Below are positions 7,788 to 15,470 of a DNA stretch of 64,000 bases, in pieces. This stretch comes from CAWBJO01 sp963789175 (lineage in GTDB: Bacteria; Pseudomonadota; Alphaproteobacteria; Rhizobiales; Aestuariivirgaceae), in NCBI GenBank assembly GCA_963789175.1, contig CAWBJO010000009.1, forward strand, positions 248,001 through 312,000, read 5' to 3'. A program made the translations under genes and the position numbers. Under the pieces are notes generated by a model. That model searched no databases. It was not told where the DNA came from and was given only the letters and a program-made list of their open reading frames with translations. How positions within the stretch are numbered: the stretch's first letter is position 1; the number at the start of each line of letters is the position of its first letter.

Positions 7788-8621
7788 ATGGCCGATAAGA
7801 TCTTCGCCCACGCAGAGCGGCAGCTCCTCACCGTCCGAGGCGAGGACGCGGCGGCGTTCCTGCAGGGAATCGTGACCACCGACATCAACGGGCTGAAGCC
7901 GGGCACGGCCGGCTATTGCGGCATCCTGACCCCGCAGGGGAAGATCCTGTTCGATTTCATGATCGCGGTCGAGCCCGAGGGATTCGTCATCGACTGCGCA
8001 GCTGCCCAGCGCGCAGATCTCCTGAAGCGGCTCGGCATCTACAAGCTCCGCGCCAATGTGGCGATCAGCGCGGACGATGGGCGCACTGTTCACCTGCTGC
8101 CGGCGGCGGCGGAGAGCGGGCTTGCGGACGGACGCAGCGCCGACATGCCACGCCGGCTTCATGCATCGCCCGACCCGACGGCGATCGCCGACGCCAGCGA
8201 TTATCATGCGCGGCGAATAGCCCTCGGCCTCGGCGAAGGCGGCCACGACTTCGAGCCCGGCCAGCTCTTCCCCCATGAAGCGAATTTCGATGCCCTCGAC
8301 GCGGTGAGCTTCACCAAGGGGTGCTTCGTCGGACAGGAGGTCGTATCGCGCATGGCGCATCGGGGCACGACACGCAGCCGGATCGTCCCGGCCGAGGTCG
8401 ACGGCGAGCCGCCGCCCCGCGACACGCCGGTCGAGGCGGGCCGCCTCGCCATCGGCCGCGTCTTGTCGGCGGCCGGCGGACGCGTGCTCCTGCTGGCACG
8501 GCTCGACCGGCTCGCCGAGGCAGACAGCGTGCCGGTCACGGCTGGCGGACGAAGGCTTTTTCCCTACCGGCCGGAGTGGGCACGCTACGACATGCCGGCG
8601 GCCACACGGGACAGAGCCTGA
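7788..8621 (+). CDS. ygfZ: folate-binding YgfZ/CAF17-like protein
   Basis: 277 residues from ATG 7788 (MADKIF). It belongs to the GcvT-fold YgfZ family, tetrahydrofolate-dependent helpers of iron-sulfur enzyme maturation and repair (E. coli YgfZ, mitochondrial IBA57). The N terminus shows FLQGIVTTDIN and the signature KGCFVGQEVVSRM, with the invariant Cys, is present near residue 180. It is the first gene of a run of five overlapping genes and is divergent from the dihydroorotase gene across 52 bp, which must hold both promoters. The stop codon shares one base with the ATG of tag (TGATG). Confidence 0.9.
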   Translation: MADKIFAHAERQLLTVRGEDAAAFLQGIVTTDINGLKPGTAGYCGILTPQGKILFDFMIAVEPEGFVIDCAAAQRADLLKRLGIYKLRANVAISADDGRTVHLLPAAAESGLADGRSADMPRRLHASPDPTAIADASDYHARRIALGLGEGGHDFEPGQLFPHEANFDALDAVSFTKGCFVGQEVVSRMAHRGTTRSRIVPAEVDGEPPPRDTPVEAGRLAIGRVLSAAGGRVLLLARLDRLAEADSVPVTAGGRRLFPYRPEWARYDMPAATRDRA

Positions 8622-9238
8622 TGGCGCGTCCCTCGATCATCCGGCACGACGACGGCATCAAGCGGTGCGCCTGGTGCGGCACCGACCCCGTCTACGTCGC
8701 CTATCACGACGAGGAATGGGGCGTGCCGGAATTCGACGACCGGGCCCTTTTCGAGAAGCTGCTGCTCGACGGTTTCCAGGCCGGCCTGTCGTGGATCACC
8801 ATCCTGCGGAAGCGGCCGGCCTTCCGCGCGGCATTCGACGGATTCGACCCGGAGACCATCGCCCGCTATTCGCCGCGCAAGCTCAACAGCCTGATGAACG
8901 ACGCCGGAATCGTGCGCAACCGCGCCAAGATCGAGGCGAGCGTGACCAACGCGCGCGCCTATCTCAAGATCCAGGAGGCGGAAGGCTTCGCTTCCCATCT
9001 GTGGAATTTCCTCGACGGCCAGCCGCGACAGAACCGGTTCCGCGGACTGTCACAGATCAAGCCGGCGACGCCGCTCGCCCACAAGATGTCGAAGGACCTG
9101 GCGGGGCGCGGATTCAAGTTCGTCGGGCCGACCATCGTCTATGCCTTCATGCAGGCGGTCGGGATGGTGAACGACCACCTGGTGACCTGCCATCGGCACA
9201 CGGCCTGTGCCGAGCACGGCACGCCGCGGCGCTCATGA
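8621..9238 (+). CDS. tag: DNA-3-methyladenine glycosylase I
   Basis: 205 residues, helix-hairpin-helix-superfamily enzyme that removes 3-methyladenine from alkylated DNA. The zinc-binding N terminus is visible (CAWCGTDPVYVAYHDEEWG), as is the C-terminal zinc pair in NDHLVTCHRH. Between them FEKLLLDGFQAGLSWITIL and FRGLSQIKP are classic Tag motifs. The start is fixed by TGATG coupling with ygfZ, and the stop overlaps the HD gene start (ATGA). Length is normal; the C-terminal tail is about 15 residues longer than the last zinc ligand requires. Confidence 0.94.
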   Translation: MARPSIIRHDDGIKRCAWCGTDPVYVAYHDEEWGVPEFDDRALFEKLLLDGFQAGLSWITILRKRPAFRAAFDGFDPETIARYSPRKLNSLMNDAGIVRNRAKIEASVTNARAYLKIQEAEGFASHLWNFLDGQPRQNRFRGLSQIKPATPLAHKMSKDLAGRGFKFVGPTIVYAFMQAVGMVNDHLVTCHRHTACAEHGTPRRS

Positions 9239-9852
9239 GCCGCGGCGGCAAGACTCCGCCGCGGGCGTGGCAACGGATGCTGTCGGGGCGGCGGCTCGAC
9301 CTTCTCAGCCCCTCGCCGCTCGACATCGAGATCGAGGACATCGCCCATGGCCTGGCGCGCGTCGCCCGCTGGAACGGCCAGACCAAGGGCGACCATGCCT
9401 TCTCGGTCGCCCAGCACTGCCTCCTCGTCGAGGACATCGCCCGTCGGCAGACGCCGCGTCTCGAACGCCGCTGGCGGCTCGCCAGCCTGCTCCATGATGC
9501 GCCCGAATACGTCATCGGCGACATGATCAGCCCATTCAAGGCGGCGGTCGGCATCGACTACAAGGCTTTCGAGGAACGGCTGCTCGCCGCCATCCATCTA
9601 CGTTTCAGCCTCCCCGCCAAGGTGCCGCCCGAGATCGCGATGCTGGTCAAGGCCGCCGACCAGACCGCCGCCTATCTCGAGGCCACCCAGCTCGCCGGTT
9701 TCGACCTGAAGGAGGCTCGGAAATTCTTCGGCCTTCCCACGGGGATCGAGGGGACGGAAACCGCCGGCCTGCTGCCGCTAAAACCGCTTGCTCCCAAGGA
9801 CGCATCGGGGCAGTACTTGCGGAAATTCAAACAGCTCTGCCAACCGGCATGA
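9235..9852 (+). CDS. HD-domain phosphohydrolase, YfbR-like
   Basis: 205 residues. A first His lies in SVAQHCLLVEDIARR, the metal-binding His-Asp doublet in SLLHDAPEYVIGDM, and a distal Asp in VKAADQTAAYLEA; together they form the HD metal site of the YfbR/YfdR type. YfbR itself is a 5'-deoxynucleotidase, so a nucleotide phosphatase role is plausible but unproven here. The opening WQRMLSGRRLDLLSP is common in alphaproteobacterial HD proteins of this kind. It overlaps tag and the following phosphatase gene by 4 nt each, so it is firmly part of this operon. Confidence 0.82.
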   Translation: MSRGGKTPPRAWQRMLSGRRLDLLSPSPLDIEIEDIAHGLARVARWNGQTKGDHAFSVAQHCLLVEDIARRQTPRLERRWRLASLLHDAPEYVIGDMISPFKAAVGIDYKAFEERLLAAIHLRFSLPAKVPPEIAMLVKAADQTAAYLEATQLAGFDLKEARKFFGLPTGIEGTETAGLLPLKPLAPKDASGQYLRKFKQLCQPA

Positions 9853-10355
9853 TCTTCGTTTCGCCACTGCAGGCCGTTCCCCGCCTTCTCGTCGAGGAAA
9901 AGGTGAGCCATGTGCTGGGCCTGCTCGGGCCGGAAAGCGCCCATCCCGAGCTCGGCCTGGCACAGACGAACCACCTGAGGCTCACCTTCCACGACATCAT
10001 CGAGCCGCTCGAAGGCATGCAGGCGCCGATGCGCGAGCACGTGGAGAAGATCGTCGACTTCGTCGAGGACTGGGACCAGTCCGGGCCGCTCCTCATCCAC
10101 TGCTGGGCGGGGATCAGCCGCTCGACGGCTTCGGCTTTCACGGCCATGTGCCTGCTCAATCCGCAGGAGGACGAGTTCGAGCTCGCCCGCGAATTGCGGA
10201 TCCATTCGCCGGTCGCGACGCCGAACCGGCGCATGGTCGGCTTCGCCGACGAAATTCTCGGCCGTCGCGGGCGCATGGTGGAGGCGGTCGAGGCGATCGG
10301 GCGCGGCATCGACGCCTTCGAAGGCACGATCTTCAGGTGGAGCGTCGTCCGGTGA
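9849..10355 (+). CDS. protein tyrosine / dual-specificity phosphatase-like protein
   Basis: 168 residues. The P-loop HCWAGISRSTA matches the Cys-based phosphatase signature HCx5R followed by S/T near residue 85, so the nucleophilic Cys and phosphate-binding Arg are present. The preceding LLI strand and following helix fit the cysteine phosphatase fold; the upstream general-acid Asp could be in DIIEP. Substrates of this bacterial subgroup are not known to me. It starts four bases before the HD gene ends and itself ends in a GTGA overlap with the GFA-family gene. Confidence 0.8.
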   Translation: MIFVSPLQAVPRLLVEEKVSHVLGLLGPESAHPELGLAQTNHLRLTFHDIIEPLEGMQAPMREHVEKIVDFVEDWDQSGPLLIHCWAGISRSTASAFTAMCLLNPQEDEFELARELRIHSPVATPNRRMVGFADEILGRRGRMVEAVEAIGRGIDAFEGTIFRWSVVR

Positions 10356-10759
10356 AAACGGGCGCGCATCGCGGCCGCTGCCTGTGCGGCGGGGTGCAGT
10401 TCGAATCGGCAACGCCGCCCAAGTGGATCACCTACTGCCACTGCGCGAGCTGCCGCAGGCACACAGCCTCGCCGGTCGCGACCTTCGTCGGCTTCGATGC
10501 GGCCGGGGTCCGGTTCACGGCGGACCTGCCCAACGCGTTCGAATCCTCTCCCGGCGTCGTCAGGCAATTCTGCGGGAAGTGCGGCTCGCCGGTCAGCTAC
10601 CAGAGCGAACGCTATCCGGGCGAAATCCACCTCTATGTCGGCGTCATGGACGATCCCAACCGCTACGCGCCGCAGGCGCACGTCTATTTCGACGAGCACG
10701 TGGCGTGGTTCGACACGGCGGACAGCCTCGAACGGCACGGACGCACCTCGAGCGGCTAG
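10352..10759 (+). CDS. GFA (glutathione-dependent formaldehyde-activating / CENP-V) family protein
   Basis: 135 residues from GTG 10352, which overlaps the phosphatase stop (GTGA). Seven zinc-binding cysteines follow the family pattern: GRCLCGGVQ, YCHCASCRRH and FCGKCGSPV. GFA proteins bind zinc and sometimes glutathione; most have no established reaction. GTG 10337 would add five residues. This is the last gene of the ygfZ-tag-HD-phosphatase-GFA run and ends in a 4-nt tail-to-tail overlap with ilvE, so transcripts from both sides must run into each other. Confidence 0.82.
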   Translation: MKTGAHRGRCLCGGVQFESATPPKWITYCHCASCRRHTASPVATFVGFDAAGVRFTADLPNAFESSPGVVRQFCGKCGSPVSYQSERYPGEIHLYVGVMDDPNRYAPQAHVYFDEHVAWFDTADSLERHGRTSSG

Positions 10760-11598
10760 ATGCGCTCGCCGTGGGCGTAGGCCCAGTAGAGTTCGCGCGC
10801 CTTCTTGAACAGCGGGCCGGGTTGCAGACTGCGCTCCTCGATGCGGGTGATCGGCATGACCTTGCTGAAGTTGCCGGTCGAGAAGACCTCGTCGGCGGCG
10901 AGGAAATCCTGCCAGCCCAGCGCCCGCTCATGGACCTTCACGCCGGTGCGACGCAGAAGATCGATGACGCGGCCGCGCGTGATGCCGACGAGAAAGGTAC
11001 CGTTGGGCACCGGCGTGTGCACCTCGCCGTCCTTGGCATAGAAGATGTTGGCGGTGGCGAGCTCGGAAACGTGACCGAGCCCGTCGAGCATGACGGCGTT
11101 GTCGTAGCCGCGCCCCGCCGCCTCGCGCATGGCGCGGGCCGAGTTCGGATAGTGGCAGGCGGCCTTGGCATCGGTCGGAGCGAAATCGTAGGACGGCCGC
11201 CGGAAGGGCGAGCAGGTGACGGAGAAGCCGTTCGGCGCCGGCAGCGGCTCGTCGTAGACCGAGAGCGACCAGCGGGTCGTTTCCGGATCGACGTCGACAT
11301 GGCCGTCCTCCGCCCAGGCCATGGGCCGGATGTAGAGAGCGGCGTCCTTGGGGAACTTGCGGATGCCCTCCCAGGCGAGGTCGACGAGCTCGGCCGCCGT
11401 CTTCGCCTGTTTGAGGCCGAAGCTTTTCTGGGAGCGGACGAGACGCTCGCAATGGAGGTCGAGATCCGGAGCCACGCCCTCGAAGGCGCGGGCGCCGTCG
11501 AAGACGCAGGAGCCGAGCCACGGCGCATGGGTCATGGGGCCCATGTTCAAGAGGTTTCCCTCCTGCCACTTGCCGTCGAAATACGTCCAGAAGGCCAT
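10756..11598 (-). CDS. ilvE: branched-chain amino acid aminotransferase (PLP fold IV)
   Basis: 280 residues. It transfers the amino group between glutamate and the 2-oxo acids of Val, Leu and Ile. The PLP lysine is probably the Lys in APTDAKAACHYPNSA, and the fold-IV C-terminal signature is seen in ANIFYAKDGEVHTP with FLVGITRGRVIDLL. The N terminus FDGARAFEGVAPDLDLHCERL is typical of IlvE-like proteins in Hyphomicrobiales. A GGGAG lies about 10 nt before the ATG. D-amino-acid transaminase relatives look similar, so specificity is likely but not proven. No partner genes of branched-chain synthesis are adjacent. Confidence 0.85.
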   Translation of the reverse strand: MAFWTYFDGKWQEGNLLNMGPMTHAPWLGSCVFDGARAFEGVAPDLDLHCERLVRSQKSFGLKQAKTAAELVDLAWEGIRKFPKDAALYIRPMAWAEDGHVDVDPETTRWSLSVYDEPLPAPNGFSVTCSPFRRPSYDFAPTDAKAACHYPNSARAMREAAGRGYDNAVMLDGLGHVSELATANIFYAKDGEVHTPVPNGTFLVGITRGRVIDLLRRTGVKVHERALGWQDFLAADEVFSTGNFSKVMPITRIEERSLQPGPLFKKARELYWAYAHGERI

Positions 11599-11624
11599 GA
11601 TCGAGAACTCCCATCGCCATCCCC

Positions 11625-11652
11625 AAAAACACTAAAGCGCCCGATCGGGCGC
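11625..11652 (-). terminator. Rho-independent terminator after the cell-wall hydrolase gene
   Basis: Read on the minus strand, the perfect palindrome GCGCCCGATCGGGCGC (11637-11652) is followed directly by TTTAGTGTTTTT. A strong GC stem with a T-rich tail 28 nt after the stop of the SleB-like gene is the expected form of an intrinsic terminator, and it separates that gene from ilvE downstream. Confidence 0.75.
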
Positions 11653-11679
11653 CGTTCAATGGAGAAGTTTCGATGGCTC

Positions 11680-12555
11680 TTAGGAGTCGGTGTAGAAGAT
11701 GTGCCGACCGATCTTGATGAGGCGCTTGAAGGACGACGACCACTTCGGCGTCACGTAATCGGCGTGGTAGTAGGTGGCGGCGCCGAGAATGTTGATCGAC
11801 TGATCGCCGGCGATGGCGCGCGAGGCGAGGCGCTTGGCGCGGTCCCAGGCGACGCGGGTCCTCGGCTGGTCGCTGATCCCGTCGCAGGCAAAGGAGAACT
11901 GGCAGGCGTTCTGGCGGTCGGACCCCTGATAGACGACGCCGCAGATGGTCTTCGGGTAGGCGGCATCCTTGACGCGGTTGAGGACGACCTTGGCGACGGC
12001 GAGCTGACCCATCTCCGACTCGGAGCGGGCTTCGAAATAGATGGCACGGGCGAGGCAGTCCTGTTCGGCGAGGCGGAACTTGCGCTGGGCGATCAGCTTC
12101 TGCTTCTGGTCGCGGGCGATCTTGAAGGAACTTTCGAGCTGCCAGCCCGACGGCGTGCTGACGGCGAGCGAGCCCTTGCGGCCGTAGGTCTCCTCGGCAG
12201 TGGGGGCGAGGAAGGAATCGTCGGCGAGGAAATCGCCTTTGCGGGCGCCGAGAATTTCCTGCTGGCGGGCGAGCGACAGCCGCGTCGCCTCGAGCTCGAG
12301 GGTGGACACGAGCAGCGAGCCCTTGCCGACGATGGACGTCGTGGCGGGAGACACGAGATCGGCGATTTCGTCCTGGGAATACGGCGCGGTACGGGCGACG
12401 GCGTTCTGGCCCATGTAGTTGCCGGCGATGGCGAAAGCGGCCACGAGAGTCGCACCGGCGAGCGCATAGCCGATGACGGGATTGCGGCGCGCGGGAGCTT
12501 CATCCGCGTACGGATCAATCCAGTGGTCTGCCGCTGCCCGCGTTTTTCTCAGCAC
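11680..12555 (-). CDS. cell wall hydrolase, SleB-like
   Basis: 291 residues with a short cytoplasmic N terminus, one membrane anchor at about residues 27-45 (VIGYALAGATLVAAFAIAG) and a periplasmic remainder. The C-terminal half is a Hydrolase_2 (SleB) domain: CLARAIYFEARSESE holds the catalytic Glu, followed by GQLAVAKVVLNRV, CGVVYQG and CQFSFACDG. Such enzymes act as lytic transglycosylases or amidases on peptidoglycan. The start is a GTG preceded by AGGGGAA at short distance. The 192 bp upstream hold a pair of TTAA tetramers (12630-12643). A terminator follows the stop. Confidence 0.87.
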   Translation of the reverse strand: MLRKTRAAADHWIDPYADEAPARRNPVIGYALAGATLVAAFAIAGNYMGQNAVARTAPYSQDEIADLVSPATTSIVGKGSLLVSTLELEATRLSLARQQEILGARKGDFLADDSFLAPTAEETYGRKGSLAVSTPSGWQLESSFKIARDQKQKLIAQRKFRLAEQDCLARAIYFEARSESEMGQLAVAKVVLNRVKDAAYPKTICGVVYQGSDRQNACQFSFACDGISDQPRTRVAWDRAKRLASRAIAGDQSINILGAATYYHADYVTPKWSSSFKRLIKIGRHIFYTDS

Positions 12556-12747
12556 TTCCCCTAAAACTCCACCAGTCCCGCACCAATGGCAACAGAGGCA
12601 TCAACTCAAGACATATACTCCTGCCGCGTTTAACATAGGTTAACCATGGCGGCAACCCGTTCTCGCCGCACCGCGATTCAGGGTCTTGAGATCATTCAAG
12701 ATTTCGATAGAGGCAATTTTTAGGCAGCCAACCGGAGGTCGAATCGC

Positions 12748-15429
12748 TTATCCACCGGTGCCCGAAGTAGCAACGGCCTGGGCCGCGGCGAGGCGGGCAA
12801 TCGGCACGCGGAACGGCGAGCAGGACACGTAATCGAGGCCAATTGCCTCGCAAAAGTGGATGGACGCCGGATCTCCGCCATGCTCGCCGCAGATGCCGAG
12901 CTTGATGGCGGGCCGGCCACGGCGGCCGCGCTCGACGGCGATTCGAACCAGCTCGCCCACGCCTTCGACATCCAGCGATATGAACGGATCGGTCCTGAAA
13001 ATGCCCTTCGCGGTGTACTCGCCGAGAAAGCGGGCACTGTCGTCGCGACTGATTCCGAAGGTCGTCTGCGTCAGGTCGTTGGTTCCGAACGAGAAGAACT
13101 CGGCGGCGCGGGCGATCTCCTCGGCGCACAGCGCGGCGCGCGGCAGCTCGATCATGGTGCCGACGAGATAGTCGAGGTCAGCGCCGGTCTCGGTCCTGAC
13201 GGCCTCGGCGACGGCGACGATGCGCTCGCGGATGAATTCGAACTCGGCGCGGGCGGCGACGAGCGGCACCATGACCTCGGGAATGGGCGGGGCGCCGGTG
13301 CGGCGGCCGGCCTCGATCGCGGCCTCGAAAATGGCGCGGGCCTGCATCTCGGCGATTTCCGGGTAGGAGATGGCGATGCGGACGCCGCGGTGGCCGAGCA
13401 TCGGATTGAACTCGTGCAGCTCGGCGACGCGGGCCCGCAACGCCTCGACATCGGCGCCGATGGCGTCTGCCACCTCCTCGATCTCCTGGTCGGTCGAGGG
13501 AAGAAACTCGTGCAGCGGCGGATCGAGAAGCCGGATGGTGACGGGAAGTCCGCTCATGATCTCGAAGATCTCGACGAAATCGCCGCGCTGCATGGGAAGG
13601 ATCCGGCTCAGAACCTCGCGGCGGCGCGCCTCGCTGTTGGCGAGGATCATCTCGCGCACCGCCATGATGCGGTCGGCATCGAAGAACATGTGCTCGGTCC
13701 GGCACAGGCCGATGCCCTCGGCACCGAACTCGCGCGCCACCTTGGCGTCGAGCGGCGTCTCCGCATTGGCGCGCACCTTCATGCGGCGCTTGGCGTCGGC
13801 CCAGCGCATGAGCGTGCCGAAGTCGCCGGAAAGCTCGGGCTTGATGGTCGGAACGGAGCCAAGCATCACCTGGCCCGTGGAGCCGTCGATGGTGATGACG
13901 TCGCCTTCCTTCAGCGTGACGCCGGCACCGTGGATGGTGGCATTGGCGTAGTCGACGCGGATGTTGCCGGCTCCGGACACGCAGGGCTTGCCCATGCCGC
14001 GGGCGACGACGGCGGCGTGGGAGGTCATGCCGCCGCGGGTGGTGAGGATGCCCTCGGCGGCGTGCATGCCGTGAATGTCCTCGGGGCTCGTCTCGACGCG
14101 CACGAGGATGACCTGCCTGCCCTGCCCCTTCAACTTCTCCGCTTCGCCGGGGTCGAGGACGATGGCGCCCGACGCGGCGCCGGGCGATGCCGGGAGTCCG
14201 GAGCCGATGACCTGACGCGCGGCGGCAGGGTCGAGCATCGGATGGAGCAGCTGGTCGAGCGAGGCCGGATCGATGCGACCGACGGCCTCGTCGCGCGAGA
14301 GCAGGCCCTCATCGGCGAGGTCGACGGCGATCTTCAGGGCGGCCTTGGCCGTCCGCTTGCCGGAGCGCGTCTGGAGGAGCCACAGGTGGCCCTCCTGAAT
14401 GGTGAACTCGATATCCTGCATCTCACGATAGTGGCGCTCCAGACGCTCGAACACCGCGACAAGCTCGGCATAGGTCGCAGGCATCCAGGCCTCGAGCGAC
14501 TTCGCGGTCGAACCGCTGTCGCGCCTGCCCTTTTCGGTCAGGCTCTGCGGCGTGCGGATGCCCGCCACCACGTCCTCGCCCTGGGCGTTGACGAGAAACT
14601 CGCCATAGATCTCCTTCTCGCCGGTCGACGGGTTGCGGGTGAAGGCGACGCCGGTCGCCGACGTGTCGCCGCGGTTGCCGAACACCATCGCCTGGACGTT
14701 GACGGCCGTGCCCCAGTCCTCGGGAATGGCGTGCAGCCGGCGGTAGGTGACGGCGCGGGCGGAATTCCACGACAGGAACACGGCGCCTATGGCGCCCCAC
14801 AGCTGGGCGTTCACGTCCTGGGGGAACGGCTGGCCCGAATGCTCGGTCACGAGCGCCTTGTATTCGCCGATGAGCGCCATCAAGTCGTCGGCGCCGAGAT
14901 CGGTGTCGTTGGCGAAGCCCTTGCGCTCCTTGAGCTCGTCGAGCGCATCCTCGAAAAGATGATGCTCGATGTCGAGCACGACGTCGGAATACATCTGGAT
15001 GAATCGGCGATAGCTGTCATAGGCGAAACGACGGTCGCCCGACTGGGCAGCGACGCCCTCGACGGTCCGGTCGTTGAGGCCGAGGTTCAAGACCGTGTCC
15101 ATCATGCCGGGCATGGAGACGCGGGCGCCGGAGCGCACCGAAACGAGGAGCGGCCGGGCGGGATCGCCGAAGCCCGCCTCGACCGCGTTGCCCACCGCCG
15201 CCATGGCCGCATCGACGTCGGCGGAAAGGCCGTCCGGGTAGCGGCGATCATTGGTGGTGAAGGCGGTGCAGACTTCGGTGGTGATGGTGAAGCCCGGCGG
15301 GACCGGCAGACGGAGGTTGCTCATCTCGGCCAGGTTCGCGCCCTTGCCGCCGAGCAGGTTGCGCATCGCCGCCGCCCCCTCGGTCGTTTCGCCGCCGAAC
15401 CGATAGACGCACTTGTCCAGCGCCGACAT
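12748..15429 (-). CDS. ppdK: pyruvate, phosphate dikinase
   Basis: 893 residues, full length for the family. It interconverts pyruvate, ATP and phosphate with phosphoenolpyruvate, AMP and pyrophosphate. The N-terminal ATP-grasp domain opens with LLGGKGANLAEMSNLRLPVP; the central phospho-histidine is in TRGGMTSHAAVVARGMGKPC; the C-terminal PEP domain shows GLCRTEHMF and the catalytic Cys in the CGEHGGDPASI / YVSCSPFRVPIARLA part. The in-frame codon at 15444 adds five residues, but a GGAGGGAC sequence just upstream supports the ATG at 15429. It follows glyS on the same strand after about 40 bp and may be co-transcribed with glyQS. Confidence 0.95.
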   Translation of the reverse strand: MSALDKCVYRFGGETTEGAAAMRNLLGGKGANLAEMSNLRLPVPPGFTITTEVCTAFTTNDRRYPDGLSADVDAAMAAVGNAVEAGFGDPARPLLVSVRSGARVSMPGMMDTVLNLGLNDRTVEGVAAQSGDRRFAYDSYRRFIQMYSDVVLDIEHHLFEDALDELKERKGFANDTDLGADDLMALIGEYKALVTEHSGQPFPQDVNAQLWGAIGAVFLSWNSARAVTYRRLHAIPEDWGTAVNVQAMVFGNRGDTSATGVAFTRNPSTGEKEIYGEFLVNAQGEDVVAGIRTPQSLTEKGRRDSGSTAKSLEAWMPATYAELVAVFERLERHYREMQDIEFTIQEGHLWLLQTRSGKRTAKAALKIAVDLADEGLLSRDEAVGRIDPASLDQLLHPMLDPAAARQVIGSGLPASPGAASGAIVLDPGEAEKLKGQGRQVILVRVETSPEDIHGMHAAEGILTTRGGMTSHAAVVARGMGKPCVSGAGNIRVDYANATIHGAGVTLKEGDVITIDGSTGQVMLGSVPTIKPELSGDFGTLMRWADAKRRMKVRANAETPLDAKVAREFGAEGIGLCRTEHMFFDADRIMAVREMILANSEARRREVLSRILPMQRGDFVEIFEIMSGLPVTIRLLDPPLHEFLPSTDQEIEEVADAIGADVEALRARVAELHEFNPMLGHRGVRIAISYPEIAEMQARAIFEAAIEAGRRTGAPPIPEVMVPLVAARAEFEFIRERIVAVAEAVRTETGADLDYLVGTMIELPRAALCAEEIARAAEFFSFGTNDLTQTTFGISRDDSARFLGEYTAKGIFRTDPFISLDVEGVGELVRIAVERGRRGRPAIKLGICGEHGGDPASIHFCEAIGLDYVSCSPFRVPIARLAAAQAVATSGTGG

Positions 15430-15470
15430 CGTCCCTCCATTCACTTTGTTCCGCCCGACGGCCAGGGGGA

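Noticed and set aside
12630..12643. CtrA box (two TTAA tetramers) upstream of the SleB-like hydrolase gene
   Set aside because: The spacing is 6 nt rather than the 7 nt of the TTAA-N7-TTAA consensus, so I list it only as a remark.
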